Assembly: GCA_019264575.1 (NCBI GenBank) | Contig: JAHUZV010000009.1 | Location: forward strand, 1-64,000 | Reading direction: 5' to 3' | Length of the DNA stretch: 64,000 nucleotides | From: Vulcanococcus sp. | GTDB lineage: Bacteria; Cyanobacteriota; Cyanobacteriia; PCC-6307; Cyanobiaceae | In this document: piece after piece, positions 44,429 to 52,256 of the stretch | Position numbering within the stretch: the stretch's first letter is position 1 | How the letters are laid out: each line of letters opens with the position of its first letter | Notes under the pieces: model-generated | What the model saw: the letters and a program-made list of their open reading frames with translations, nothing else | Told to the model about the DNA's origin: nothing | Databases searched by the model: none | Position numbers and translations under genes: made by a program

Positions 44429-45198
44429 CGCCATCTGGGTCAGCGTTGATCGTGCAAGCAGCGCACACGCGTCGCCGTCATCACGGTTATGTGAGCCTGC
44501 TGATCACCTGCCTCGGGGTGTTGGTCTGCTTGATGCTGCCCCGTGGCTTGCGGCAGCTCGCGGCGATCGGCTACTTGGCACTGCCGCTGGTGTTGATCAG
44601 TTCCCTGGGGATGCCGATCGATGAGGGGCGCTGGCCGACGCTCCGCAGGCATGGGTTCCGGTTGCTCGGCTTCGTCACTTGGGTGGCGTCGTTGGTTTGG
44701 TACCTCACGCCGCTCTCGCAAACGAGCACCGGAGTGCCGCTGTTGGTGCTTTGGAGCGTGCTGGTGATGTGGAGCTGTGAACGCCTCATCCGCAATCTGG
44801 CAAAGGAACGCCAGATCAATCGGGAGGTGTTGCTCGGCGCCCTGGCCGGTTACCTGCTGCTCGGGTTGGGGGCTGGGCTGTTGTTTAGTGCCCTGGAAAC
44901 GGTGGTGCCTGGCAGCTTCATCACCACCCGCACCAGCCCGGGGCCTGTGCTGCGCCCCCATGGAAGCGGGCTCAACCCTGCCAATCCGGTGTGGGCGTTG
45001 GACTTCGTCGAGCTCAACTATTTCGCGTTCGTCACCCTCACAACCACGGGCTACGGCGACATTCACCCCGTCACGGCTCAGTCACAGATGGTGTGCGTGA
45101 TGGTGGCGATCGCCGGCACGATCTATCTGGCGATGGTGATGGGTTTGTTGATCAGCCGCTACACCGCTCGCGGCGTGGAGGACGATCTGGAGCTCTAG
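44425..45198 (+). CDS. Two-pore-loop K+ channel family protein
   Basis: The 257-residue membrane protein has several helices and, near the C terminus, the selectivity filter TLTTTGYGDIHPV followed by a last helix (MVAIAGTIYLAMVMGLLISRY). Helices in the N-terminal half (about 20-110) form additional membrane segments, so the overall plan is an ion-channel domain with extra helices. ATG 44425 overlaps the upstream stop. No cytosolic RCK/TrkA domain is present. The stop shares CTAG with ribD. Confidence 0.88.
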   Translation: MTPSGSALIVQAAHTRRRHHGYVSLLITCLGVLVCLMLPRGLRQLAAIGYLALPLVLISSLGMPIDEGRWPTLRRHGFRLLGFVTWVASLVWYLTPLSQTSTGVPLLVLWSVLVMWSCERLIRNLAKERQINREVLLGALAGYLLLGLGAGLLFSALETVVPGSFITTRTSPGPVLRPHGSGLNPANPVWALDFVELNYFAFVTLTTTGYGDIHPVTAQSQMVCVMVAIAGTIYLAMVMGLLISRYTARGVEDDLEL

Positions 45199-46274
45199 AG
45201 CTCCAACTCCCAGAGCCAGTCGGCCCCAAGTTGCTGCAGCTGCAGCGTTTGCCAGGGCTGCGCTTGGTTCACATCTACCAACTCCAGATCACCCAAGGGG
45301 GTGCGAGCCGGTTCGCCGCCCAGCAGCTTGGGGGCCAGCACCGCTGCGAGCTGCTGCACGCAGCCTTGGCGCAGCGCTGCCGCCGCCAGCTCTGGCCCGC
45401 ACTCCCACAGCACTTGATTGCAGCCGCGCTGCCCCAGGCGCTCCATCAGCTCCAGCGGTTCACAGCGCTCGAGCACTAGGCGCTCTACTCCGGCGGCATC
45501 CAGTTGTAAGCGGCGGCTGGCGGGGGCGTCGTAGCCATGCGCCACCAGGGTTGGCGCGGTGTCCTGGTTCCAGAGTTGGGCTTCGGTGGGTAAATCCAGC
45601 GTGCGGCTGATCACCACCCGCAGGGGCTCGGGGGTGCGCTGGCCGCGGCTGGTGAGCAGCGGATTGTCGGCGCGCACCGTGCCGCCCCCCACGATCACCG
45701 CATCGCAGCGGCTCCGCAGTTGATGCACCCAGCCCCGTGCTGCTGGCCCCGAGATCCACTGGCTGGAGCCGTTGGGCAGGGCTGTGCGGCCATCGAGGCT
45801 CATCGCCCACTTGAGCAGCCCCAGCGGGCGGCTGTGTTCCACCCGGTGGATGAAGGCGCGGTTGAGCTGGCGGGCTTCGGCCTCGCACACCCCCACGATC
45901 ACGTCGATGCCTGCGCTCTGCAGCTGGGCGATGCCACCTCCGGCCACCCGCGGGTCGGGATCGCGCATCGCCACCACCACGCGCGCCACACCCGCGGCGA
46001 CCAAGGCCTCACTGCAGGGAGGGGTGCGGCCGTGATGGCAGCACGGCTCAAGCGTGACGACTGCGGTGCCGCCACGGGCGCGCTCACCGGCCTGACGCAG
46101 CGCGTGCACCTCCGCGTGGGGCGATCCGGCCCGCTGATGAAAGCCCTCGCCCACCAGTTGGCCGTTGGCATCCAGCACCACACAACCCACCAGGGGATTG
46201 GGACTGGTGCGGCCGTTGCCAAGGGCGGCCAGTTGCAGCGCCCGCTGCATCCAAGGGCGCCAGGGGGCGCTCAT
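45195..46274 (-). CDS. ribD: Bifunctional riboflavin deaminase/reductase RibD
   Basis: RibD carries out the second and third steps of riboflavin synthesis. The N-terminal deaminase has the zinc site HAEVHAL and PCCHHGRTPPC; the C-terminal reductase starts around residue 150 (LLKWAMSLDGRTAL, VIVGGGTVRADNPLL). ATG 46274 gives 359 residues; the upstream ATG 46304 overlaps the DUF3122 gene. ribF is near the right end of the window, so flavin synthesis is represented twice but not in an operon. Confidence 0.95.
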   Translation of the reverse strand: MSAPWRPWMQRALQLAALGNGRTSPNPLVGCVVLDANGQLVGEGFHQRAGSPHAEVHALRQAGERARGGTAVVTLEPCCHHGRTPPCSEALVAAGVARVVVAMRDPDPRVAGGGIAQLQSAGIDVIVGVCEAEARQLNRAFIHRVEHSRPLGLLKWAMSLDGRTALPNGSSQWISGPAARGWVHQLRSRCDAVIVGGGTVRADNPLLTSRGQRTPEPLRVVISRTLDLPTEAQLWNQDTAPTLVAHGYDAPASRRLQLDAAGVERLVLERCEPLELMERLGQRGCNQVLWECGPELAAAALRQGCVQQLAAVLAPKLLGGEPARTPLGDLELVDVNQAQPWQTLQLQQLGADWLWELEL

Positions 46275-46774
46275 CCCTCGCGCCAGCTGGGCAGGCTGCG
46301 CCATTCACCCACCACAAAGGGCGGCACCGGCAGCTCGACAAAAACCCCCGGTAGCTCCAGCCGCAGCGGCCGGTTCTGGTGCAAATCGGCCAGCAGGGGG
46401 CTGAGGTTGAACTCGGCAGCGGCATCCCGGCCGTCGGCCACCAGCTTGGGATTGGCGGTGGTGATGTCGTCGAGCGTCCAGGTGCCCCGGCCGGAATGCA
46501 CGATCAACGAGGTGGGGTGATCGAGGCGCACCTTGCCGGGATAGCCCACGATCCGCAGAGTCACCGGCCCGCCAGGAGGGCCAGTGCGGTAGGCCACGGC
46601 CTGCCAGCTCTGGTAGTCGAGATCCCGCAGGCTCTCGAGGCTGCGCACCACCTCCTGGCCGTTTTCATCCGGGTGGGCATGCACCTGGGCCCAGGCCGGC
46701 TGCAGCGGAGTGAACAGCAGCAGGGCTCCGGCCAAACAGGCCAGCAGCCCCCGAACGAGTGAACCTGATGCCAT
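46271..46774 (-). CDS. DUF3122 domain protein
   Basis: From ATG 46774 the product is 167 residues with a signal peptide (LLACLAGALLLFTPLQPAWA) and a mature domain (EVVRSLESLRDLDYQSWQAV, VTLRIVGYPGKVRLDHPTSL) that fits cyanobacterial DUF3122. Its function is unknown; secretion to the periplasm or lumen is likely. The frame up to 46867 adds 31 residues without a signal. The stop overlaps the ribD start, so ribD is probably coupled. Confidence 0.85.
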   Translation of the reverse strand: MASGSLVRGLLACLAGALLLFTPLQPAWAQVHAHPDENGQEVVRSLESLRDLDYQSWQAVAYRTGPPGGPVTLRIVGYPGKVRLDHPTSLIVHSGRGTWTLDDITTANPKLVADGRDAAAEFNLSPLLADLHQNRPLRLELPGVFVELPVPPFVVGEWRSLPSWREG

Positions 46775-46815
46775 AGAGCTGCAGATCTGGCGTTCAGCGT
46801 ATGGAACGGAGCGGG

Positions 46816-49326
46816 TCAGCTTCGCTCTGCACCCGGAATTGGCAGCCAGTTGGTGTGGGTGGCCCACACTCCCCAGATGGCCATCGCCCGCAGGTAGTGG
46901 CAGGCGCGGAAGGTGTTCACCGCCGTGATCGCTTCGGGGGTGCGGAACTGCAGACCGCCGCCATACACCTGATCCACCACCGCCGAGGTGATCGCCAGGG
47001 CGGTGGGGGTGTCACCCATGAGGCGGTAGTAGCTGGCGATGCCGAAGTTGATGCCGGTCCACACCTCGAGTGGGTGGGTGCCGTTGGGATCGAGGGGGGT
47101 GCCGTCGCGCCGCAGGCCATTGGCCACGCCGAGCTTGCCGCCTTCAAAGGCTTCAAAGCAGGCTTCCTTCACCGCCTTGAGCGTGCTGCGGCTGTTGGTT
47201 TCGCTCACCACGGCGGGCAGCCCCAGCAGGCGGGCATAGAAATCACCGCAGAGCTGATCGGCCATCACCACAGGGGTGCCGCTCTCGGCGTCAATGTCGT
47301 AGTACTCGCCGTTCCAGAGCAGCGTGTCGAAATTGGCGCGCGATTGCTCCAGCCAGCTGCTGAAGGTGCGCTGTTCGCTGGCGGTGTCGAGTCCGGTGCT
47401 GAGCTGGAGTTGTTGGGCAATCGCCAAGGCGGCTTCCAGGGCGGCGATCCAGAGGGCGCCGCAGTAGGCGCTCACTCCCTTGAGCGGCCAGTCGTCGAAG
47501 GTTTGATCGGGCGCGCCGCCGTTGTCGGGCAGGCCGTCGTTGTTGGCGTCAAAGGTTTTCAGGTAGTGGAGTGCTTCCACGGCCGCCGGCCAGCACTCCG
47601 CCAGGAAGTTGATGTCTTCGCCGTTGGGCGCCAGCTTGAAGGTGCGCCACACCTGCAGCACGTAGTCGCTGGCCAGGTCTTTCCAGAGGTTGCAGTCTTG
47701 GTAAGCGGTGTAGTTGGTGGCATCCCAGGGCCGCTCGTTCGGTGCGCCTAGGTCGTGGGGGGTGGCGCCTTTCACCTTGCGGGCCGCTTCCACCCGCCCT
47801 TTGCCCTGGGTGAAATACCAACCAATCGGCCGTGGCGTGGCATCGGCGGCGGGAATGGCTCGGGCAAAGCTGCGCAGCACGGCCTTATCGAGCTCGGGCC
47901 AGAGTTGCAGCAGCGCCAGTGAGCCGTAGAGGCGCACATCGAGGCTTTCGTACCAGGCGTAGTCGAGGCACTCGAGCACGCCGAAGCGGCCATAGGGATC
48001 CTCTCTCGATGCCGCGCTCCAGAGGCTGCCGCCACTGCAGAGGTCGTAGAGCTCGTTGAACAGGGCCATCCGCAGCGCTTCGGGTAGATCGCTGCGCTCG
48101 AGCACCGGCTGCTGCCAAGCCTCGATCTGATCACGCCAGCTGCGCCAGTCGCGCAGGCCCTCGGCGGCGATGGCGGCGGCCTTGTTGGCGCTGGCGCCAA
48201 AGAAATCGGTGTAGCGGCGCGGGGCGCTGGTGCCTGTGGCGAAAGCCGTGACGGGCAGATCCCAGCTGATCACCACCGGGATCTCGATGCTCTGGCCGGG
48301 CTCCAGCCGGCACTGCACCGCCATGGCTGCACTGGCGGGATCGGCGGCACCGCTGCGGCGGTCGTTGTTGCTGTCGGGGATGGAGCCATCGCGGCTGAAG
48401 GTGCCCCAGATCTCGCTGCCATCGCCGTGGGGATTCCAGCGGCTGCAGCGCTGGATGCGCACCCCGGGTTGCTGCGTGGTGGCAATGCACCACTGGCCTT
48501 CACCTTCTGCAACCGGTTGGGAGACGTCTCCTTCCAGCAGCACGCCTTTGAGGGAGCCATCGTCGACCCAGCGGTTGCGATGCCCTTCGCTCTTGCCGAT
48601 CGCCGGGGCGTAGTTGTGCTCCGGGCTGCCGTCATCACGGAAGTACACCTCGGCGGAGGAATCGGTGTTGGTGAACCAGCCGGTGGTGTTGCGCCAGCTG
48701 AGCAGCAGCGAGAGATCGAGGGGTTTGCGGGTGGGGTTGCGCAGGGTCCACACAAACACCGCCAGCGGGTAGCTGGTCTGCTGGTAGTTGCCCGGCAGGA
48801 TCGGGCTGAAGGCCTGACAGCTCACCTCCGCGTCGTAGACGCCCTGGTAGTGACTCCAGCTGAGGGGATAGCGAGCTGCATAGGTGCCCGTGGTGCGATC
48901 GGGGCTGCTGGCGGGATACCAGTTCCAGCTCGGCAGGGGCTCAGCAGCCTCAGGGCGGGAGGCATCGCGCTCCGGCTTCACCGCCAGGGCATGGGCGCGG
49001 CTCTGCTTGCCGTTGCTCTCAAACAGCGCGAACTGGCAGTCGGGCAACACGCCGAACCAGTGCTCGCCGCCATCGAGATGCCAGAGGTTGAAGTTGCCAT
49101 CCGGAGCTCGCCCGATGCAGCCGGCGCCAAAGCCCCCCAGGGGCATGCCGTGGTTGGGGCCGTCGTCGAGGTTGCTGGCGTAGCGAACGGTGTAGGGCTT
49201 CTGCCAGCCCAGACCCATGGGGCGGCTCCAGCTGGCCTGTGGTGGCTGCCAGGTGGATGTGGTGGCGCGGCCCAGCCCCTTGCGACGCAGCAGAGATTTC
49301 AGGGCAGACAGGCCGAAGCGCGCCAT
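46816..49326 (-). CDS. GH116-family glucosidase (bile-acid beta-glucosidase/glucosylceramidase type)
   Basis: The 836-residue cytosolic-looking protein has the GH116 pattern: NHGMPLGGFGAGCIGRAPDG, an N-terminal beta-sandwich domain (about 50-400) and a C-terminal (alpha/alpha)6 domain with FGVLECLDYAWYESLDVRLY (candidate nucleophile Glu) and GAPDQTFDDWPLKGVSAY (candidate acid/base Asp). These enzymes hydrolyse beta-glucosides such as glucosylceramide or simple glycolipids. In cyanobacteria, turnover of glycolipids or compatible-solute glucosides is possible. No signal peptide. Confidence 0.9.
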   Translation of the reverse strand: MARFGLSALKSLLRRKGLGRATTSTWQPPQASWSRPMGLGWQKPYTVRYASNLDDGPNHGMPLGGFGAGCIGRAPDGNFNLWHLDGGEHWFGVLPDCQFALFESNGKQSRAHALAVKPERDASRPEAAEPLPSWNWYPASSPDRTTGTYAARYPLSWSHYQGVYDAEVSCQAFSPILPGNYQQTSYPLAVFVWTLRNPTRKPLDLSLLLSWRNTTGWFTNTDSSAEVYFRDDGSPEHNYAPAIGKSEGHRNRWVDDGSLKGVLLEGDVSQPVAEGEGQWCIATTQQPGVRIQRCSRWNPHGDGSEIWGTFSRDGSIPDSNNDRRSGAADPASAAMAVQCRLEPGQSIEIPVVISWDLPVTAFATGTSAPRRYTDFFGASANKAAAIAAEGLRDWRSWRDQIEAWQQPVLERSDLPEALRMALFNELYDLCSGGSLWSAASREDPYGRFGVLECLDYAWYESLDVRLYGSLALLQLWPELDKAVLRSFARAIPAADATPRPIGWYFTQGKGRVEAARKVKGATPHDLGAPNERPWDATNYTAYQDCNLWKDLASDYVLQVWRTFKLAPNGEDINFLAECWPAAVEALHYLKTFDANNDGLPDNGGAPDQTFDDWPLKGVSAYCGALWIAALEAALAIAQQLQLSTGLDTASEQRTFSSWLEQSRANFDTLLWNGEYYDIDAESGTPVVMADQLCGDFYARLLGLPAVVSETNSRSTLKAVKEACFEAFEGGKLGVANGLRRDGTPLDPNGTHPLEVWTGINFGIASYYRLMGDTPTALAITSAVVDQVYGGGLQFRTPEAITAVNTFRACHYLRAMAIWGVWATHTNWLPIPGAERS

Positions 49327-49353
49327 GGGGCAGCAGAAGGTGCCGCCAGCTTG

Positions 49354-49605
49354 TCAGAGCTTGCTGGTTGGCGCCTCTCCCCCCACTTCCTGATCCACCA
49401 GGGCATCGAGGGTGACAGCTGAGCGCACCAGCGCTTGGTAGCGCTGCACCACGCGCCGGTTGCGCTCGAGCCAGCCGGCGGGGTTGCCTTGGGCGGCGGC
49501 CAGGCTGCCGGTGTGATCGCCATTGAGCAGATCGAGTTCGCTCTGTTGGTGGATCAGGGCCACCACCAGTTCGTGGATGCGCTGGCGGCGATCGGCGTAA
49601 GACAT
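49354..49605 (-). CDS. Small helical conserved protein
   Basis: An 83-residue protein (from ATG 49605) with two helices (DRRQRIHELVVALIHQQSEL and RRVVQRYQALVRSAVTLDAL) and GNPAGWLERN between. I do not recognise a named family. It lies between the permease (49611) and the GH116 gene (49326), both within 30 bp, on the same strand. Confidence 0.72.
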   Translation of the reverse strand: MSYADRRQRIHELVVALIHQQSELDLLNGDHTGSLAAAQGNPAGWLERNRRVVQRYQALVRSAVTLDALVDQEVGGEAPTSKL

Positions 49606-49610
49606 CAACT

Positions 49611-50654
49611 TCAGGGGGAGGGTTGTGCGCTGGTGCCCACCCAGAGGCGCACAAAGTGATAGCCCAGCGACAACACCACCGGCCCGAGAAACAGGCCTGC
49701 CACCCCTGCTTTGAGCGTGCCTCCCACCACGCCCACCAGGATCACCAGCATCGGCACCGGTAGCCCACGGGCCATCAGCAGCGGTTTGAGCAGGTGCTCC
49801 AGGAGGGTGGCGGCCAGCAGCCAGAGCGTGAGCAGCAACGCCATCAGCGGTGGCAGATGGCTCCAGGCCATCACCAGGGCTACCGCTACCACTGGCAGCG
49901 GCCCGATCTGCATCAGGCACAGGATCAGCGCCAGCAGGGTGAGCACCCCAGACCAGGGCACATCGGCAGCGATCAGCCCCAAACCGATCAACAGCGATTG
50001 CAGGAAGGCCACGCCCACCACCCCCCGCGACACGTTGCGCACGGTGGTAGCCGTGATCAGCTGCACCGTGTCGGCATGCTCCGGCGCCAACCGATGCAGC
50101 AGCCGCCGCAGCCGCAGCAGCAATCCATCGGAGTACACCAACATCGCAGCCGCCACCACCAGGCTCACCAGCAGCCGGAGGAAGCCCAGCCCCTTGGCCA
50201 GGGTGGTTTCAAGCACCCGGGTCATCACGGTGGTGAGCGTGTCGGAGTGGCTGCGCAGCAGGCCATGCAGATCGCTGATCAAGCCGTGCCAGAGCGGCTT
50301 GATCGCTGGCCCCAGCACAGGGAGGCCCAGCAGCAGCGGTGGCGGTTGGGGCAGGGCCTGTTTGCCCTGGCGCACCAGCTCCACCAGCTCACTCACGTTG
50401 CTCAGCAGCGCCGCTGCCAGGGCGCCCACCGGGCCGATCAGCACCAGCAGTCCCACCAGCATGATCAGCCCCGCTGACCACCAGCGCCCCAGCCGCAGGT
50501 GGTGCTGCAGCCACAGCTGCAGCGGTTTGAGAATCACGGCCAGCAGTCCGGCCCACAGCACGATCTCGGCGAAGGGCTGCAGGATCAGGGCGCAGGCCAT
50601 GCCCAGCCCAACCAGCACCAGCAGCCGGATCAGGGCATCGGGATTGAGCGGCAT
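49611..50654 (-). CDS. AI-2E family transporter (permease)
   Basis: The AI-2E (TqsA/PerM) family forms homo-oligomeric export channels. From ATG 50654 the 347-residue protein has 8 or so hydrophobic helices, the family N-terminal pattern LLVLVGLGMACALILQPFAE and the C-terminal VILVGVVGGTLKAGVAGLFLGPVV. It begins one base after the grrM stop, in the same direction, so it may be an export partner of the GRR locus, although unrelated contexts are common for this family. Confidence 0.9.
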   Translation of the reverse strand: MPLNPDALIRLLVLVGLGMACALILQPFAEIVLWAGLLAVILKPLQLWLQHHLRLGRWWSAGLIMLVGLLVLIGPVGALAAALLSNVSELVELVRQGKQALPQPPPLLLGLPVLGPAIKPLWHGLISDLHGLLRSHSDTLTTVMTRVLETTLAKGLGFLRLLVSLVVAAAMLVYSDGLLLRLRRLLHRLAPEHADTVQLITATTVRNVSRGVVGVAFLQSLLIGLGLIAADVPWSGVLTLLALILCLMQIGPLPVVAVALVMAWSHLPPLMALLLTLWLLAATLLEHLLKPLLMARGLPVPMLVILVGVVGGTLKAGVAGLFLGPVVLSLGYHFVRLWVGTSAQPSP

Positions 50655-50655
50655 C

Positions 50656-51849
50656 TCAGTTGGCGGCTGGTGGAGCGGCCTCGAAGCGATCGAGCAGCAC
50701 CTGCACCGGGATCTGGGTGCGGAAGCGACAGGCGCTGGTTTCGCTGCAATCGAGGGTGCCGTGCTCCCAGAACTTGTTGCTGCCCATGCCGCCACCGCAG
50801 AGGCCGTAGTAATCACAAGTGCTCTGGCAGCGCGCCATGCCGGAGCTCACATCGCTCCAGAGCTGTTGAAAGCGGGGGCTGCGGGCCGCCTCCAGCAGGC
50901 TGGTGGTGCGGATGTTGCCCAGATTGAAGCTGCCGTAGCGCTCGCTGCTCACCGACAGCAGCTCGGGATCGAAGGTGGAGAAGTTGCCCTGCCAATCCAC
51001 GCTGAGGATGGAATAGGGGCGGTTGAGTTCGTTCTGATTGAGGCGGCGGTTGCGCTGGATCAGATCGATGACCTGCTGGAACTCCCGCAGCACCAGCGGG
51101 TGCCCATCAACCTCGCTCAGCTGCCAGAAGCGCGTGAGGAACTGGCGGTAGCGCTCTTCCTGCTCACGCCCCTGCATCGAGGAACTGGTGTGCACTCCCT
51201 CTTGCTCCTCCACGTTGAAGCCCACCGAAGTGATGCCGTTATCGCGGAAGAAGCGATACATCGCCTCCGGTTGCTCCATCGCGGCGGCGGTCACCACGGC
51301 GATCACATGGCAGGGGATGCCGTTGCGCTTGAGCGCTTCGATCCCTCGCATCGTGAGGTGATGGGAGGGGTTGCCGTTGCGAAAGCGGCGATGGGCGTCG
51401 TGGATGGCGGCCGGGCCATCCACGCTCACGCCCACCACGATGCCGTTGCGCTGGAAGCAGTCGCACCAGGCGTCGTTGATCAGCGTGCCGTTGGTTTGCA
51501 CGTGCTGCTCGATCACCACGGCACCGCTGGTGAACTCCTGCACGCAGCGCTCGATGATCACCGTGGCTTCGTCGTAGTAGCTGCAGGGGAGCGTGAGCGG
51601 CTCACCGGCGTGCCACACCAGCGACAGCTGAGGCCCGCAAAAGGGGCTCTCCAGGATCCGCTGCAACAGCAGAGGCAGCAGATCCAGATCGAACACCCGA
51701 CGCTTCTGGCGATCCGGCAGGTAGCAGTAATCGCAGTCGAGATTGCAGAGCGAGGTGGATTGCACCACCACTAGCCCGATCGGGCCGAACCGGCTTAGCT
51801 CGAGATCGGCAAGAGCGGCGCCGGCCGGGGAAATCTCGCCGCTGATCAC
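50656..51849 (-). CDS. grrM: Radical SAM/SPASM cyclophane maturase GrrM
   Basis: GrrM/OscB-type enzymes use a [4Fe-4S] cluster and SAM to build aromatic-to-Asn cyclophanes in a precursor. The 397-residue protein has the CX3CX2C motif (STSLCNLDCDYCYLPD), WHAGEPLTLP, VGVSVDGPAAIHDAHRRFR, and a C-terminal SPASM region with Cys in QSTCDYYGLCGGG and LDCSETSACRF. Its ATG overlaps the stop of the precursor gene grrA (ATGA), so substrate and enzyme are translated together. The GRR-specific name rests on context and family look; a search would settle it. Confidence 0.9.
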   Translation of the reverse strand: MISGEISPAGAALADLELSRFGPIGLVVVQSTSLCNLDCDYCYLPDRQKRRVFDLDLLPLLLQRILESPFCGPQLSLVWHAGEPLTLPCSYYDEATVIIERCVQEFTSGAVVIEQHVQTNGTLINDAWCDCFQRNGIVVGVSVDGPAAIHDAHRRFRNGNPSHHLTMRGIEALKRNGIPCHVIAVVTAAAMEQPEAMYRFFRDNGITSVGFNVEEQEGVHTSSSMQGREQEERYRQFLTRFWQLSEVDGHPLVLREFQQVIDLIQRNRRLNQNELNRPYSILSVDWQGNFSTFDPELLSVSSERYGSFNLGNIRTTSLLEAARSPRFQQLWSDVSSGMARCQSTCDYYGLCGGGMGSNKFWEHGTLDCSETSACRFRTQIPVQVLLDRFEAAPPAAN

Positions 51850-52217
51850 CAGTTGATGAAGCTGCCGGGCAGCACGTTGCCCCAGCCGCCGTTACCCCAA
51901 CCGCCATTGGGCCAGCCCAGGTTCACGTTCACGCCGCCGCCGTAATAGCGGCCGCCGTTCCCCCAGCCACCGCCGTTGCGCCAACCGCCGCCATTGCCCC
52001 AGGCGCGGCCACCACCATTGCCCCAGTAGCGAGCCAGCAGCTCGCCGTTGCCAGCGCTCAGTTGAGGTTGCCAGGCGCCATCGCGCAGGGCCTGGATGCG
52101 GCTTTCGAGTGGATTGCTCAGATCAGGCGCCTGATACACAGCTGCCTGAGCCGTTTCAGTGAACACGGCAGCAGCGGCGGTGAGGGTGAGTAGCTGCAGA
52201 AGGGAACGGGGTGCCAT
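51846..52217 (-). CDS. grrA: GrrA-type glycine-rich cyclophane RiPP precursor
   Basis: A 123-residue precursor: an N-terminal hydrophobic signal-like leader (LLQLLTLTAAAAVFTETAQA), a short conserved part with NPLESRIQALRDGAW (about residues 35-49), and a Gly/Trp/Asn core from residue 63. The core holds Trp-X-Asn at 65, 73, 79, 85, 102, 107 and 112 and Phe-Ile-Asn at 120. These aromatic-X-Asn triplets are the sites of three-residue cyclophane formation in this RiPP class. grrM overlaps the stop; grrP lies upstream. Confidence 0.88.
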   Translation of the reverse strand: MAPRSLLQLLTLTAAAAVFTETAQAAVYQAPDLSNPLESRIQALRDGAWQPQLSAGNGELLARYWGNGGGRAWGNGGGWRNGGGWGNGGRYYGGGVNVNLGWPNGGWGNGGWGNVLPGSFINW

Positions 52218-52256
52218 GGCAGTGGTGGGTGCGGTGAATTCAGACGTGCTGGAGGC

